This document shows, in pieces, positions 9,595 through 21,000 of a stretch of DNA of 64,000 nt. Positions within the stretch are counted from its first letter, which is position 1, and every line of letters begins with the position of its first letter. The notes under the pieces are model-generated. The model ran no database searches. It was not told the origin of the DNA and saw only the letters and a list, made by a program, of their open reading frames with translations. A program made the position numbers and the translations under genes. Where the stretch lies: NCBI GenBank assembly GCA_027924585.1, contig BSBM01000646.1, forward strand, positions 555,501 to 619,500, given 5' to 3'. Origin of the DNA: Larix kaempferi. Taxonomy: Eukaryota; Streptophyta; Pinopsida; Pinales; Pinaceae.

Positions 9595-11845
9595 TGTTAG
9601 GCCTGGCCTAAGGAGGTCAAATTTTGAACACATTAAGCTTTTGGGAACCGCAAAGATGAGCGCAGCAGGGATGGAGACTTTTTGAAAGCCAGTTTTTGGA
9701 AGCTGCGAGGAGAAGCGCAGCACAGTTTTGATATGCTGCGAGGAGAAGTCCAGCGCAGTGTCGGAAGAGCTGTGAGGTCGGTGCTGCGAGGATTATAGCG
9801 CTGCGATGTGCCACGTCGACGAAGAACCAGCTAAGCAGAGCGTTGGATGGATGACGACAGTTATTTCGGTTAGGTCACAGAAGACCTATTTTTGGCAAGG
9901 ATCATCGATAACTACCAAGCGGTGGGTAGGTACAAATTGAGATAGACAACTGGTCACGCAAGCACAGAATTACTAGTTGAACCAGTTGTCTAAGGCCATG
10001 ATAGAAGGAACATCTCGGCGGAAGGAAGTTGTTGGCATGCATGACAGGGGAGTGGATAGCAACGTGTCTACATAGGGGATAGCCACAACTGAAGATCCGC
10101 TACCAAACACCAGCAGTACGGTTTTGGGAGAAAACCATGATAGTTTTGTAAACCTAAGGGTTGTTTTTTTCCTTCATAATGTAAAGACATGACCTACGAG
10201 CATGATCTATATATAAGGTATTTTTGTATGGGAAAGGGGTTACTATTAACACCCAAAAAGTGCTCACTAACTCATTCCCTTATTCACATGACCCATTTGT
10301 CCACTTTTCCACCATTTGAGCCTCTAAAGCCATCAAAAGGTCACCAAAAAGACCATGATACACCCTTTTTTCCCCTCAAAATATATATTTTTCCTCAAAA
10401 AACATAAAAAAAACCCTCAAAAAGGGTCCAGAATTCCCAAAAATATTAAAAGGGAATAAAAATATTAAAAATATTCAAAAAAGGAAAAAAGAGGGAAAAA
10501 GGTACCTAAACCATGTTGGTCAATAAAATTGGTTTCCCCAAAACCACAATGGTATTCCCCATCACCAAAAACTATAAAAAGGTGATGGGGGCTCCTCACT
10601 TTCCATCCATCCATCATCCTATCCTCATGCTGTCAAAATCTCTCTTGATTTCTTTGACCATTGTAGCAATCTTGGAGAAGAGACCATTGGAGCCTGGAGC
10701 ATCTCAACCTTGGAGCTGCTCAACACCAAACATCCTCACCATTTGAGGTATTATAATACAAAAATTATTTTTTATTTCGTTTCTTGTTCTTGTTCTTAAA
10801 TCTTTTCAAGTTTATTGTTATATGCACATGTTAAATTCAGATTAGTTTATAGTTGTATTTTCTTTCAATTTAAAGACTACTACTACAAGTTAGTAGATGC
10901 ATCCTTGCACATGCTTGGTTGAAAAACCAAGCAACAGTTACCAATACTACTATTATTGAATATTGTTAGGATTCTTTTGAGCAAAGCTATTGTAAAGGAT
11001 CTGCAGCTGAGTGCGCAGACACCTAATTTTTGAGGAAGAAGAACGTCTGCAGCTGAGTGCGCAGACGAAGAACTGTTGTACCCTTTCCTAATATAATAAA
11101 CAACAGTTCTTGTGGACGTATCTTCCCATCCGGGGAAGTGAACCATGTTAAACCTTGTGTTATGTGATTGTTGTGTGTGATTGCCGTTATTTTGCTTGAA
11201 TTACTTACAGTGCATGCATGAAGTTACTATTATCTGATATATGTTTACTTTTATCTGTATTCACCGTGGAAGGGATGGAATAAGATGTTAGTAGTTCCTG
11301 TATGGATGAATGTTAACATTCAACCAACTATAAGTCCTCAAATGAATGGATTTGTGAGATAAACACATAGTTAATTATATAGGTTGGATCACAGTAATAA
11401 AGTACGCAGCACTGCGCCTTTACCCATTTGTATAAGTTGCGACGATTATCAATCTAAGTGTTGATGTTTGATTAAGAATCCAAGAAAGAAAGATCTGGGA
11501 GTTGAGTTAGCTTAAGGTTGAAGCACCCATTCCCTTGTGTTGTTCCTATGAACCATTAGTACTACGCAGTTCTAGTCAACTTGAGATAGAATATCCAACG
11601 CAGTAAGTTGTTCGCAGCATGGGAGTACTGCCGCGCTGCGCATCAGTTAGTTTAAACGCTCGCATCACTAGGTTGTGGAAACCTGATTTTGCAACCACCC
11701 CCCTTAGCTTCGCCTCAGGTGAGACCTTAAGATGCTCGCAGCTTGTTTCCAAAAGGGCCGGTGAATAGGGGTTGTGTTGGTATTCTGCACCGCGAAGTAC
11801 CTAGGTCTACATTGGAAAACCTCTAGATCAGTATCTACACCAACA
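9595..11845 (+). repeat. LTR of the coiled-coil-ORF element, holding a nested solo LTR
   Basis: It begins TGTTAGGCC after a GTTAGGGGCC purine tract and ends ACACCAACA, matching the ends of the related LTR at 53126-53826 (TGTTGGCAC to GTGTCAACA). The two also share internal blocks, for example GGTGAGAC near 11720 and 53693 and GGCC(G/A)GTG near 11757 and 53745. A TATATATAA box lies at 10208-10216. Without the nested 693-bp solo LTR and its TSD it would be about 1.55 kb. GC-rich CTGCGAGGAGAAG-type repeats mark 9650-9800. No matching 5' LTR lies in the window. Confidence 0.65.
10244..10936 (+). mobile_element. Solo LTR related to the Tat-like element
   Basis: A 693-bp sequence starting TATTAACACCC and ending CCAAGCAACA is flanked by a perfect 5-bp duplication, GTTAC (10239-10243 and 10937-10941). 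It is a diverged relative of the Tat-like LTR at 11887-12632, in the opposite direction. They share the CAAAAAGTG start, the (A/C)AAATGG blocks, ACTATAAA(A/T)AGGTGATGG around the TATA box (10573-10579) and the CAAAATCTCTCTTGA block. The first two bases are TA instead of TG. No primer site or polypurine tract is next to it, so recombination between two LTRs has probably removed the body. Confidence 0.85.
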
Positions 11846-11886
11846 ATCAAGCCAACAGCAGATCACCATATACACAAGTACAATGT

Positions 11887-12632
11887 TGTGGCTAGGGTTT
11901 TACCCCTAGCTTGTGCGAAAGAGCACCTACTAAGGAGAAGGGACTCCTTAGTAGCAATTCAGTAAATGGTAAATAACAATGCTGAAATATAAATTTAAAC
12001 TACTCTAAAACATGTGCATGAAACATAAACAACAATGTAAAATAAAGGATTTTGTATTAATGTTACCTCCAATGTGGAGGTTGATGAAGCCCTTGCAATG
12101 TCCAAGAGGGTTGCTCCAAGCTCCAATGTGTTCCTTCTCTTTCTCCAATGGTGGGAATGGGCCAAAAGGGGCTCTCAAGGTGAAAGTAGTTCAATGGTGA
12201 ACTAGGGTTTCAAGAGAGATTTTGGCAGAGTAAGGGTATACTTGATTGTGGATATGAAATAAGGGATCTCCATCACCTATTTATAGTTTTTTGGTGGTGG
12301 AGTGCTGACCCATGGTTTTGGGAACCATATGGTTTAGGGCAGCTGTATAGGGTTTTTTCCTCCTTTTCCTCATTATTTTATATTTTTTATTCCCTTTTTA
12401 AAGGGTTTTTGCTATTTTTAGAGGAATTTTGGATATTTTTGGAGGAAAAAGGGGTTTTTTAGCCATTTTGAGGCTTTTTTTACGGTTTTGTGGCCTTTTG
12501 GAGGCATTTTAGGCCTTTTGGAGGCTTTTTAGCGGGATTTTTAGGATTTTTAAGGGAAATATGGTAGGAAAATGGACAAATGAGCCATGTAATGGGGAAG
12601 ATGAGGTAGTGAACACTTTTTGAGTGTTAACA
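11887..12632 (-). repeat. 3' LTR of the Tat-like element
   Basis: 746 bp. The TATA box TATAAATA (minus strand) lies at 12278-12285. It retains the 20-bp block GGCCTTTTGGAGGCATTTTA-like duplication that the other LTR lacks. Confidence 0.95.
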
Positions 12633-15600
12633 GATTGCCCCATGATGTGCGAGGGCAGGAGCTCATCGTATGGCCGATGGACATCATAAGTCATGTATGG
12701 TTTTCCTGGGATGTGGAGAAGAGAAGAAACAAACTGAAGCCCGGAACAACGATCCCGAACAACTGCAAGAACAAAAAAGTACATAACCTCAATAATGGAT
12801 GAGGAATCATCTGATCATATGGACGAGGCGGGCATTCCCATGCTCGTATCAGGATATAACATAATAACAACAATGGGGTCCAAAATATGGGGACCTGAAA
12901 TATATATGGCCTCAAACACTGAATGAGGCAAAATCTCAATATATGGATGAGGCGGGTATACCCATGCTCGTATCAAGATACATAAACCGAACTGTGAGGC
13001 CCGAAAAGGGGGACCTGAGAGATACATAGAGAACCACTGTGTACATCATAAGGGTCCAGAGTGGACACAAATTTGGGACATACTGCTGGGCTGACCATGT
13101 GTGAGCTGAAGAACTGGTGCACTGGAATAACATCAGTGCTGCTGAGTGGGGTACCAGAGGAACTGAGGGGCGGCTGGATCATAGTGACTGGTAGCCATAA
13201 CCTCGATGGTACACCGAACTGGAACGGAACTGGGTACTCAAGGAAGCATAGAACTGGATGGCTTCCGAATACAAATGCCAACGCAGCCCGGACATCCACG
13301 GGAGCATACAACTAGGTGTTCCGAAGTGACTCACCAATGTGCTAGAGTCGGGGGAAATCCGGGGTCTTCGACAAATAATGTAAAGGATGTAACCCTATGC
13401 GATTCTCAACGATGCGATCAAGGTGCTGAAGTCGAGCATGTGAGAAACAACCACTCGGAGAGGCAATGATGACTCCTCTCAGAATGGTCCGTAGGCACTT
13501 ACCAAAGATGGTGATGAGTCCAAGGCGTAGGGACCTCTGGGACTATCCTATGGAATAGAGGAGCTGTCGCCGACAAAGGGAGACCTGCAACTATCAAGGA
13601 AATGATGTTTCCTTGACAGGAGCACGAGGTGAAGAACCGAAATGTGAGAGTGCTGATGGCAGGACTGACAAACTGTGGGGGGATAACTGGGCAGGTAGAG
13701 TGGGGGGACTCAAACTTCCTTTGTTCAGAGTATGATAGTGGGGATGATCGGGCAGCATATGAAACTGTCTAGAGGGAAAGGGATCATAGCTTGATGGGAT
13801 CTGGGATGGTGACTGGGATGAGGGAGACTCAAACTGGTCTAAAATGGCAGGGGACTGCAGAATACTCTGAACAAAGGCGACCTGATTGGGGGTGCTGCCG
13901 AGATGATCGATCATAGTGCCAAGAGGCACGGGGGCACTTCTTCATGGGTTTAAGGAACTAGAAGAAGTGTGTGTTAAAATGCTACTGTCGTGTGGATTTT
14001 ATGATCCCAGGACAGTTCATGCTCGTGATGGCTTTCAATTTTAAGGAGTCTGAAAGCGATAAGAAGACTCTAAATAGATGGAATGGTACTGTCGTGTGGA
14101 TTTTACGAGCCCAGGACAGTTCATGCTCATGGTTTCTTTCAATTTTAGAGAGTCTGAAAGCAAATACGAAGACTCCAGGGGGTTGCTTTTTCGTAAATTT
14201 AGTCTCCAAGGCCCAAAGAAGCATAAAAGGATGCAATGAAGAACTCTTCTAGCTGGTGTGACTAGAGTATTCCTTTTTCGTAATTAGTCTACCAGATCCA
14301 GAAAAGGGTTAAACTTATACCAGATAGATGCCCTTTCAGGTACTTTAACGAGCATGAAAGGAAGCAAGATTGCTCAGCGATCTTTTCATTGTTTTAGGAG
14401 TCAGAAAAGAGCTTAACGGAAACTCCCTAAGTGCCTTTTTCGTAAAGGACTTGTCTGGCCTGAAAAAGGGATAAAATTATACCGAACAAAAGGAATGGTC
14501 AGGCAAGGAGGAAGTGTTCAATCCAGGAACATTAAAGATGACCGAGAAGGAGGGTAGGGGGGAACACTGATGGGCCTCCTTGCGGGGTGAATGAATGGTG
14601 GCAAAATAATGATATATTTGCAGTATGACAGGAGTGAAGGGCTCATGTACAAATGTGGAACAATCCGATGGCGACCAATGTGGCACGCAAACCGAGGCAG
14701 CAAGGTGTAGGGACACAATGTTGAAATTGTACCATGTGAGAGCGAGAAATGATCTCAAGCATCATCACAAGCTCGGAAAAATGAATCCGGCGATATAAAA
14801 AGTGTCAAGAACGGATCATGACCGATGTGGCACGAAACCGAGGTGACAAGGTGTAGGGACACAATGTTGAAACTGTACCATGTGAGAGCGAGATATGATC
14901 TCAAGCATCATCACGAGCTCGGAAAAATGAATCCGTTGATATAAAATGTGCTGAAAACGGAGAACGGCCGAGGTGGCACGCAAACCAAGGTGACGAGTGA
15001 TGTCAAAAAAAAAAAGTAAAAAGTGACGGGGTAAAAATGAGCAACCGAGTTGACCATGATGACGGTCGCATCGTGCTGATTCCAGTGGTGGAAACGGTTC
15101 GAAAAACGGACTCCGTATGGGGTCAGAATGGCCAAAACAAGAAAACGTCAACTGACTATAAATAGTAAGTGGGTCCAATATGACATGTGTCATTTGTACT
15201 ATTTGACTTTGACTAGTGATCAGAGTGGACCAGAGCTGACGTGGCATTTCTGGATGATCCGATCGGCCGATTTCAGATCCGGGAGATACAGGTATTCTGT
15301 CAAACTCATACCTGCACATTTTTTAGGGTCGGGGATTGGGTAGTGGGTCCCAGGGATATTTGTACGGTCCACGTGGGGTGGACCGCGGGTTTTAGGGGTG
15401 AAATCGCGGTTAGAGACTGCGAGTTTCGAGATGAACCACGCGGTTGCATACCGTGTGTTTCGGGATGAACCACGCGGTGGCATACCGCGTGTTTCGTGGC
15501 TGGTCACACGGTCATGTACCGTGTGTTCCAAGGAGGAACATGCGGTGCGAAACCGCGCGGTTAGACCAAACAGGTGCGGTGAAGGACCACGGTTTTAGGC

Positions 15601-15696
15601 CTGACAGCCGCGGTTGGAAACCGCGGCAGGGAGCCCGAAAGCTGCGGTTTTGGACCGAGCTATGAGGGCTTCCCGGGGGGGGGGGGGGGAGACTAT
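12633..15696 (-). other. Long 3' untranslated part of the Tat-like element with tandem duplications
   Basis: There is no supported gene. Three local tandem repeats are visible. A block of about 121 bp is built on GAGGCGGG(C/T)AT(T/A)CCCATGC at 12827 and 12948. A 104-bp block begins TACTGTCGTGTGG at 13983 and 14087. A 146-bp block is built on GATCTCAAGCATCATCAC at 14751 and 14897. 15395-15640 is GC-rich with CACGCGGT(T/G)GCATACCG repeats. A run of 15 G stands at 15675-15689. Many short open frames here are repeats of each other and show no domain. Confidence 0.65.
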
Positions 15697-17060
15697 TTGA
15701 TTGACATGAGTCTAATGAGTCTTCTTGGTGTGATTGACAGGATGTCGCAGGTTCTATGGAGAGAGCGGGATATTCCTGAGGAGATTATGATGGTGATTCG
15801 GGGGAATCGCCCTGTGCGAGCAGTACTGGGACACTGCGGACTACTAAAGTTCGCACAGATACCTATGATACGGTCGGCAGCATTGCTGCTGAACCGACTG
15901 ATTAGCTTCTAGGAGCCGGATACACGGTCATTCAGAGTGCAGGGTGTGAGGGTGGACCTCACTCTGACGGATGTATACTTCTTGACAGGGTTTCCCTGTT
16001 TGGGTAGGGTTGCGGATACTCAGCCACGAGTAGCCGCGGACGTTGACATGGAGGACATGTTGGAGCGATACTGTTTTCGTGAGGCTAGGGTGTATAGGAA
16101 TGCACTCAACGTTCTAGACCTACAGGATCCATCGATACGGGCTATCGCAGCCTATGTGGTTCGCGTGTTGGGATCCCAGTCACCGGAGAAGGTGTCTGGG
16201 GGGCAGATGCAGCTCGTGGAGCGCATCTTGGATGGAGTTTATTTTGCATGGGGCCAGATGTTCCTGACCTGCGTTCAGCGGCAGCTGAAGGCAGCGAAGG
16301 AAGATGGCAAGGGGTTTTGCTATGGGTCATTCCTATGTGCCTTCTTTATGGAGAGGGTGCCCACACTGTGGCCGCGGGTGCCGATCAGAGCAGGAGGTTT
16401 GAGGGAGCCGCGGATGACGCGGCGGGGCGAGATGATGCATCGCCGTGGTGGTGGCAACGTTGGAAGATACTTTACACAGGAGTTGTACCTGCAGTGGCTC
16501 CAGATACCACTAACGCTCGATGACTTCCCATATAGGGATATGGACTACACGGGAGATCCGGAGGCGCCACGAGCTCCGGGACAGGCATGGGGGCCAGATG
16601 GTACGTATGGTTTTACTTGCATGTTATGGATGTCAAGTTATATATATTCTATGTTATTGATATGCTGTGACTAACAATGGGTGATCTGCAGATGTGGGTC
16701 CAAGGCTGCCGCCAGGGCATGTGGCACGGATGGGGATTGTGGCCGTTCCAGCTCTGCCAGGGTGAGGAGAGGTGCGGCGCCGGGATCCATAGGTGACACT
16801 AGAGTCTGTACAGGCACTGCTAGATCGTTTGCTAGTGGGGGGTGACCGACGAGGGGTGGCGGGACATCGATCCGGATGTGGTTCAGGAGTGCATGAGAGC
16901 ACCCCGGGAGTTCATATCCATCGCTATCCGAGTGGCGATCTTGGCAGACAGGGCACGGGCATAGGAGCCCGTAGGGGATGAGGACTTGCCAGAGGAGGAG
17001 TGAGGGGAGGACTCAGAGGCAGCAAATGCCGGCAGTGATTCTGGGTATGACTCTCATTAG
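15697..17060 (+). pseudogene. Antisense plant-mobile-domain-like gene with one intron
   Basis: Read against the element, one frame runs from 15697 to 16600 with a single TAG at 15910-15912, where the family normally has Trp (NRLISF-W-EPDT). The part LTLTDVYFLTGFP is the typical start of the plant mobile domain, followed by helical sequence and a (R)RGGGN...L..WLQIPL stretch. A good intron lies at 16601-16691 (donor GATG|GTACGT, acceptor ATCTGCAG|ATG). Splicing keeps the frame and adds GPDDVGPRLPPGH. The later part shifts frame twice, then reads VTLESVQALLDRLL and TDEGWRDIDPDVVQ, and ends in an acidic tail with stops at 16964 and 17010 and a TAG at 17058-17060. Tat elements such as Grande are known for antisense extra ORFs of this kind. 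Its role is unknown. It is decayed. Confidence 0.7.
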
Positions 17061-17519
17061 GGAGTACAGGGGACTCCCCCCGAGTTTTGTAGCTTCGGCA
17101 TGTATTATATGGAGGCGTTAGGGATGTATAGCCATTTTTTGTATAGCGGAGTACAGGGGTACTCAGGACATGTATAGCACTATGACATTATATTTTTTGA
17201 TATATATATGCACATGGATGCACCTTTTTATGGTTATGTATTTGTTGTACGCACGTGGATGCACTTTATGGTTAGTTATGTGTTCATACTGCATATGGAT
17301 GCCAGTAGTGTAGGATGTTGGGCACATGGATGCCCCTTGTATTTTTGATGTGATGCAACATGATGTATGTATGTGTAGGCACATGGATGCCCTTATGAAT
17401 GCAAATGTGGTTTTATGGTTTATGTTCATAAATGCAAATGTTGATGTTATGCAATCTTTTTATGTTTTTGTATATATATTTTATGAGATGCTATGGAATG
17501 ATGATGCATGATGGAGCTT
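17061..17519. other. Spacer in the Tat-like element
   Basis: No gene. The 11-mer (C)ACATGGATGC or close variants recurs at about 17210, 17252, 17294, 17321 and 17381. The rest is AT-rich. Confidence 0.6.
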
Positions 17520-17948
17520 TTACATGGTATGGTTGATATGCCAATCTAGGATGGTGTTAGCCATTTGGTCTACGACACTATTCTGTGCTCTTGGGACATG
17601 ATTGAATGTGATGGATTCAAACTGTCGGCTAAGCTGTTTTGTGCGCAGGAATTTTCTAAAGAGGCAGCGATCACGCACCTGGTAACAGTTGTTGAGCTGG
17701 GAGACAAGTAGCTGGGAGTCAAGGAACACATGAAGGTGACGTATGCCCATCTGGAGGGCAACAGTCAGGAGACCAGTCACAGCATCATACTCTGCCTAGT
17801 TATTGGTAGCAGCGCCTATACATATTCCGTCAAGGTGAATCATCTCATTGGAAGGGGAATATAAGACCCATGCTGCATAAGCCAGGTTGGGAGACCAACG
17901 GCTTGCGCCATCAGCAAAGCCAGTGTACCAAGGTGGAAGATGGTCCAT
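17520..17948 (-). pseudogene. Second RNase H domain (plant RNase H1-like), downstream of integrase
   Basis: From an ATG at 17948 the frame gives a complete RVT_3-type RNase H. It has FADGAS with the first Asp, NN-stop-AEYDA with the Glu, VFLDSQLL with the second Asp, and FNHVPRAQN followed by VVDQMAN with the last Asp. The one nonsense codon (TAG, 17796-17798) sits where the family has Gln in NNQAEY, so it is a CAG to TAG change. A pyrimidine-rich stretch ending TGCATGCCCACAG lies just before the ATG and would make a good splice acceptor, so the domain may be joined to pol by splicing. In the Tat elements I know, this domain sits between the first RNase H and integrase. Here it follows integrase after the pol stop. 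Confidence 0.85.
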
Positions 17949-18051
17949 CTGTGGGCATGCAAAAATGAGGAATGTAAGATGATGGTAAAAAAGGTGAAAA
18001 ACAAAAAGATAACAAACTATACAAGGCGGACCAATGAGGCCGCGGTTTCAT

Positions 18052-21000
18052 TTAGGGATAGAAACGCTTAAGATACAACCCATTACGGGGGTTCCGCAAC
18101 GGGCGACCTTCGGAGTCGGCTAAAATGTATGCCCCCTTGCCGAGGCAAGTTTGCACGATGTAAGGGCCTTGCCACATGAATTCAAACTTCCCCTTACCGG
18201 TTTTGTCGTGGGCTTGGTCATAGGAGAGGACGAGGTCCCCTTCGCGGAAAGTTCGAGGGTGAACGTGTTTGTCATAACCGGCTTTGGAGCGGTTCTTGGA
18301 AGCTTCGATATTCTGCAGAGTGGCACGACGGTCTTCATCGGCTTGTTCAAGAGACAACAAACGTTGCTCGAGGGGGGAGGTATTAGGGAGGAGCTCGACG
18401 ACAATCTGTAAGGCAGGAATCTGACACTCAATGGGGAGGACAGACTTGACACCGTGAACTAAATGAAATGGGGTAAAACCAATGGAGGTGCAGTAAGCCC
18501 ATAAGGCAGGAAATAGCATGTGGTGCCAATTGGACTTATGTTTGTCAACAGTTCGTTGGAGGATAGTCTTTAAGATTTTGTTGATGGCCTCTACTTGGCC
18601 GTTCCCTTGGGGGTAGTAAGCAGAGGAGAATTGGTGTTCAAAATTGAGGAGGGTGGATAACTCGCGCCAAACGGAATCTTCAAAGTGTGACCCATGGTCT
18701 GAGACCAACTGTTTAGGGACCCCGAATCTAGTGATAACATGGTTGAAAAAGAAATGGGCAGCAGTATCAACGGTACAATTGAAGGTGGGCATGGCTTCTG
18801 CCCATTTGGTGAAGTAATCAACGACGACAATGATGTACTTGTGGCCGTTAGCAGACGAGGGTCTACATTGCATGAAGTCTATGGCCCACTTACAAAAGGG
18901 ACCAACGGTGACGACTGGGTGTAACGGAGCAGGTGGCATCCGAGCCTTGGGGGCAAAAAGTTGGCAGTTGTGGCAATGCTTGACCGTAGTGATGCAGTCG
19001 GTGAAGAGTGTGGGCCAAAAGTAGCCAGTGCGGATAACCTTTTGGGCAGTGGCCATTCCAGAGAAATGGTCGCCGCAGGCACCGCTATGAAAATCATTAA
19101 GGACGTGTTCCGCTTCCTCATGTGTAAGGCAACGACGAAGAATGGTGTCAACCCCCCGCCGGTAAAGGAAATCGCCTAAGAGGAGATATCGAAAGGCCTG
19201 GTGACGGATACGACGACGTCCATTACGGGTGACTTTGGGTCTGAACTTCTGTGTTCGAAGGTATAATAAAATATCACCGTACCATGGGTCATCAGACGAG
19301 ATAGTGAACAAGTGGTTGTCGGTTAACTCGTCTGAGATTGGTGGGGCCGGGAGAAGGGAAGGGAGATCAGTGATGAGTTGGGAGAGCGCCAAGGCTTTAG
19401 TGCTCTTAGGGGTTTTGAATGTGAGGTCATATTCCTGGAGAATAATGACCCATTTAGCAACACGACCTTGCAGGAGCCGCCGAGTTAGGAGATAGACCAT
19501 GGGGTTAGAATCGGCGATGACTGTGGTATGGCTGAGCAAGATGTAATGCCGTAATTTTTGGGCGGAAAAGACTACCGCTAGGGCCAGCTTCTCCTCATAC
19601 GGGTAACGCAGTGGTGGTCCAGACAAGGTCTGGCTAACGTAATAAATGACGTGCTCCTGATGAGAAGCGTCTTCTTGAACCAGGACGCCGGATACGACAT
19701 GGTCAGATGCCGAGACGTAAAGGATGAAGTCCTGAGAGAAATCCGGGGGGGAGATCAAAGGAGCCTGTGTGAGGGCTTTCTTGAGGGCTTTGAATGCAGC
19801 TTCTGCTTGCTCATCCCATACAAAAGGTACGTGGGTACGGAGCAGGCGCAGAAAACCGTGAACGGTAGTGGCGTAATCGGGGACAAAGCGTCGAAGGAAA
19901 TTGGACCGCCCTTGCAGACTTTGGAGCTGCCAGAGCGTACGAGGAGCGGGAAGGTCTAAGATTGCTTGTACTTTCAGAGGATCGACAGTAATTCCTTTAT
20001 GGGAAACGATGAAACCCAACAATCGGCCTGCCGGAACGCAAAAGACACACTTGTGTGGGTTCAAGCGGACTTGATATTTGCGACAACGCAGAAAAACCTG
20101 CCGAAGGTCGTTAAGGTGGTCAGATCTTTTCCGGGAACGAGCTGTAAGGTCGTCAAGGTAGACGAGAAGGATGTGGACGAGATCATGAAAGCAATAGGTC
20201 ATGGCCCGCTGGAAGGTGGCACCAACATTTTTGAGGCCGAAAGGCATGATGAGGTAGGCAAAGGTGCCCCATGGGGTAGTGAAGGCAGTCTTATACTGAT
20301 CCTCCTTACGGATTTGAATCTGATTGTATCCGGAGAAACCATCCATGAAAGAGAGGACTTCATGTCTCACACACGCATTGATGAGTTGGTCAATGAATGG
20401 CGTGGGGAAATTGTCCTTGGGACAAGCGCGGTTTAAGTCACGGAAGTCAGTACATACTCTAATGGTACCTTGATTTTTGTTAACAGGAACGGGGTTTGAA
20501 ACCCATGTGGTGTAAGCGATAGGATAAATGAATCCTGCAGTGCGAAGTTTCTCAATCTCTGCTTTCACAGCTGGGAGTTTGGAGGGATGAATGGGACGTT
20601 GTTTCTGACGTACGGGAGGTACATCAGGCCATGTGTCAATGTGGTGCTCAATAATGGCGGGGTCAAGACCGGGCATTTCGGTATAGGACCAGGCAAAGAC
20701 ATCACGGAACTCGCGGAAGAGTTTTCTGTATGCCTCAATCTCGTGTTCACTACAGGAGGCTCCTAAGGCGATGCACTCGTTGATGCCAGGGGGGTCAGAG
20801 ATATCGATATGGATAATGGGTGAGATGTTGGCCATATTACCCTCCTCGAAGGCTTCAGGCGCGGGAATAGGATCCTTAAACCAGTCGACCTTAGCGGGGA
20901 GGAAATCTTTGGACTCAACTGTGAATTGGGTAGCTGTGCTAGAGGAGGCTTCTTCTGGGATAAAATAGGAACGGTGGTGCATGTCATCCCAGGGATAATC

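Noticed and set aside
13594-15531. Open frames in the 3' part of the Tat-like element
   Set aside because: Several are duplicated by the 104-, 121- and 146-bp tandem repeats and none shows a domain.
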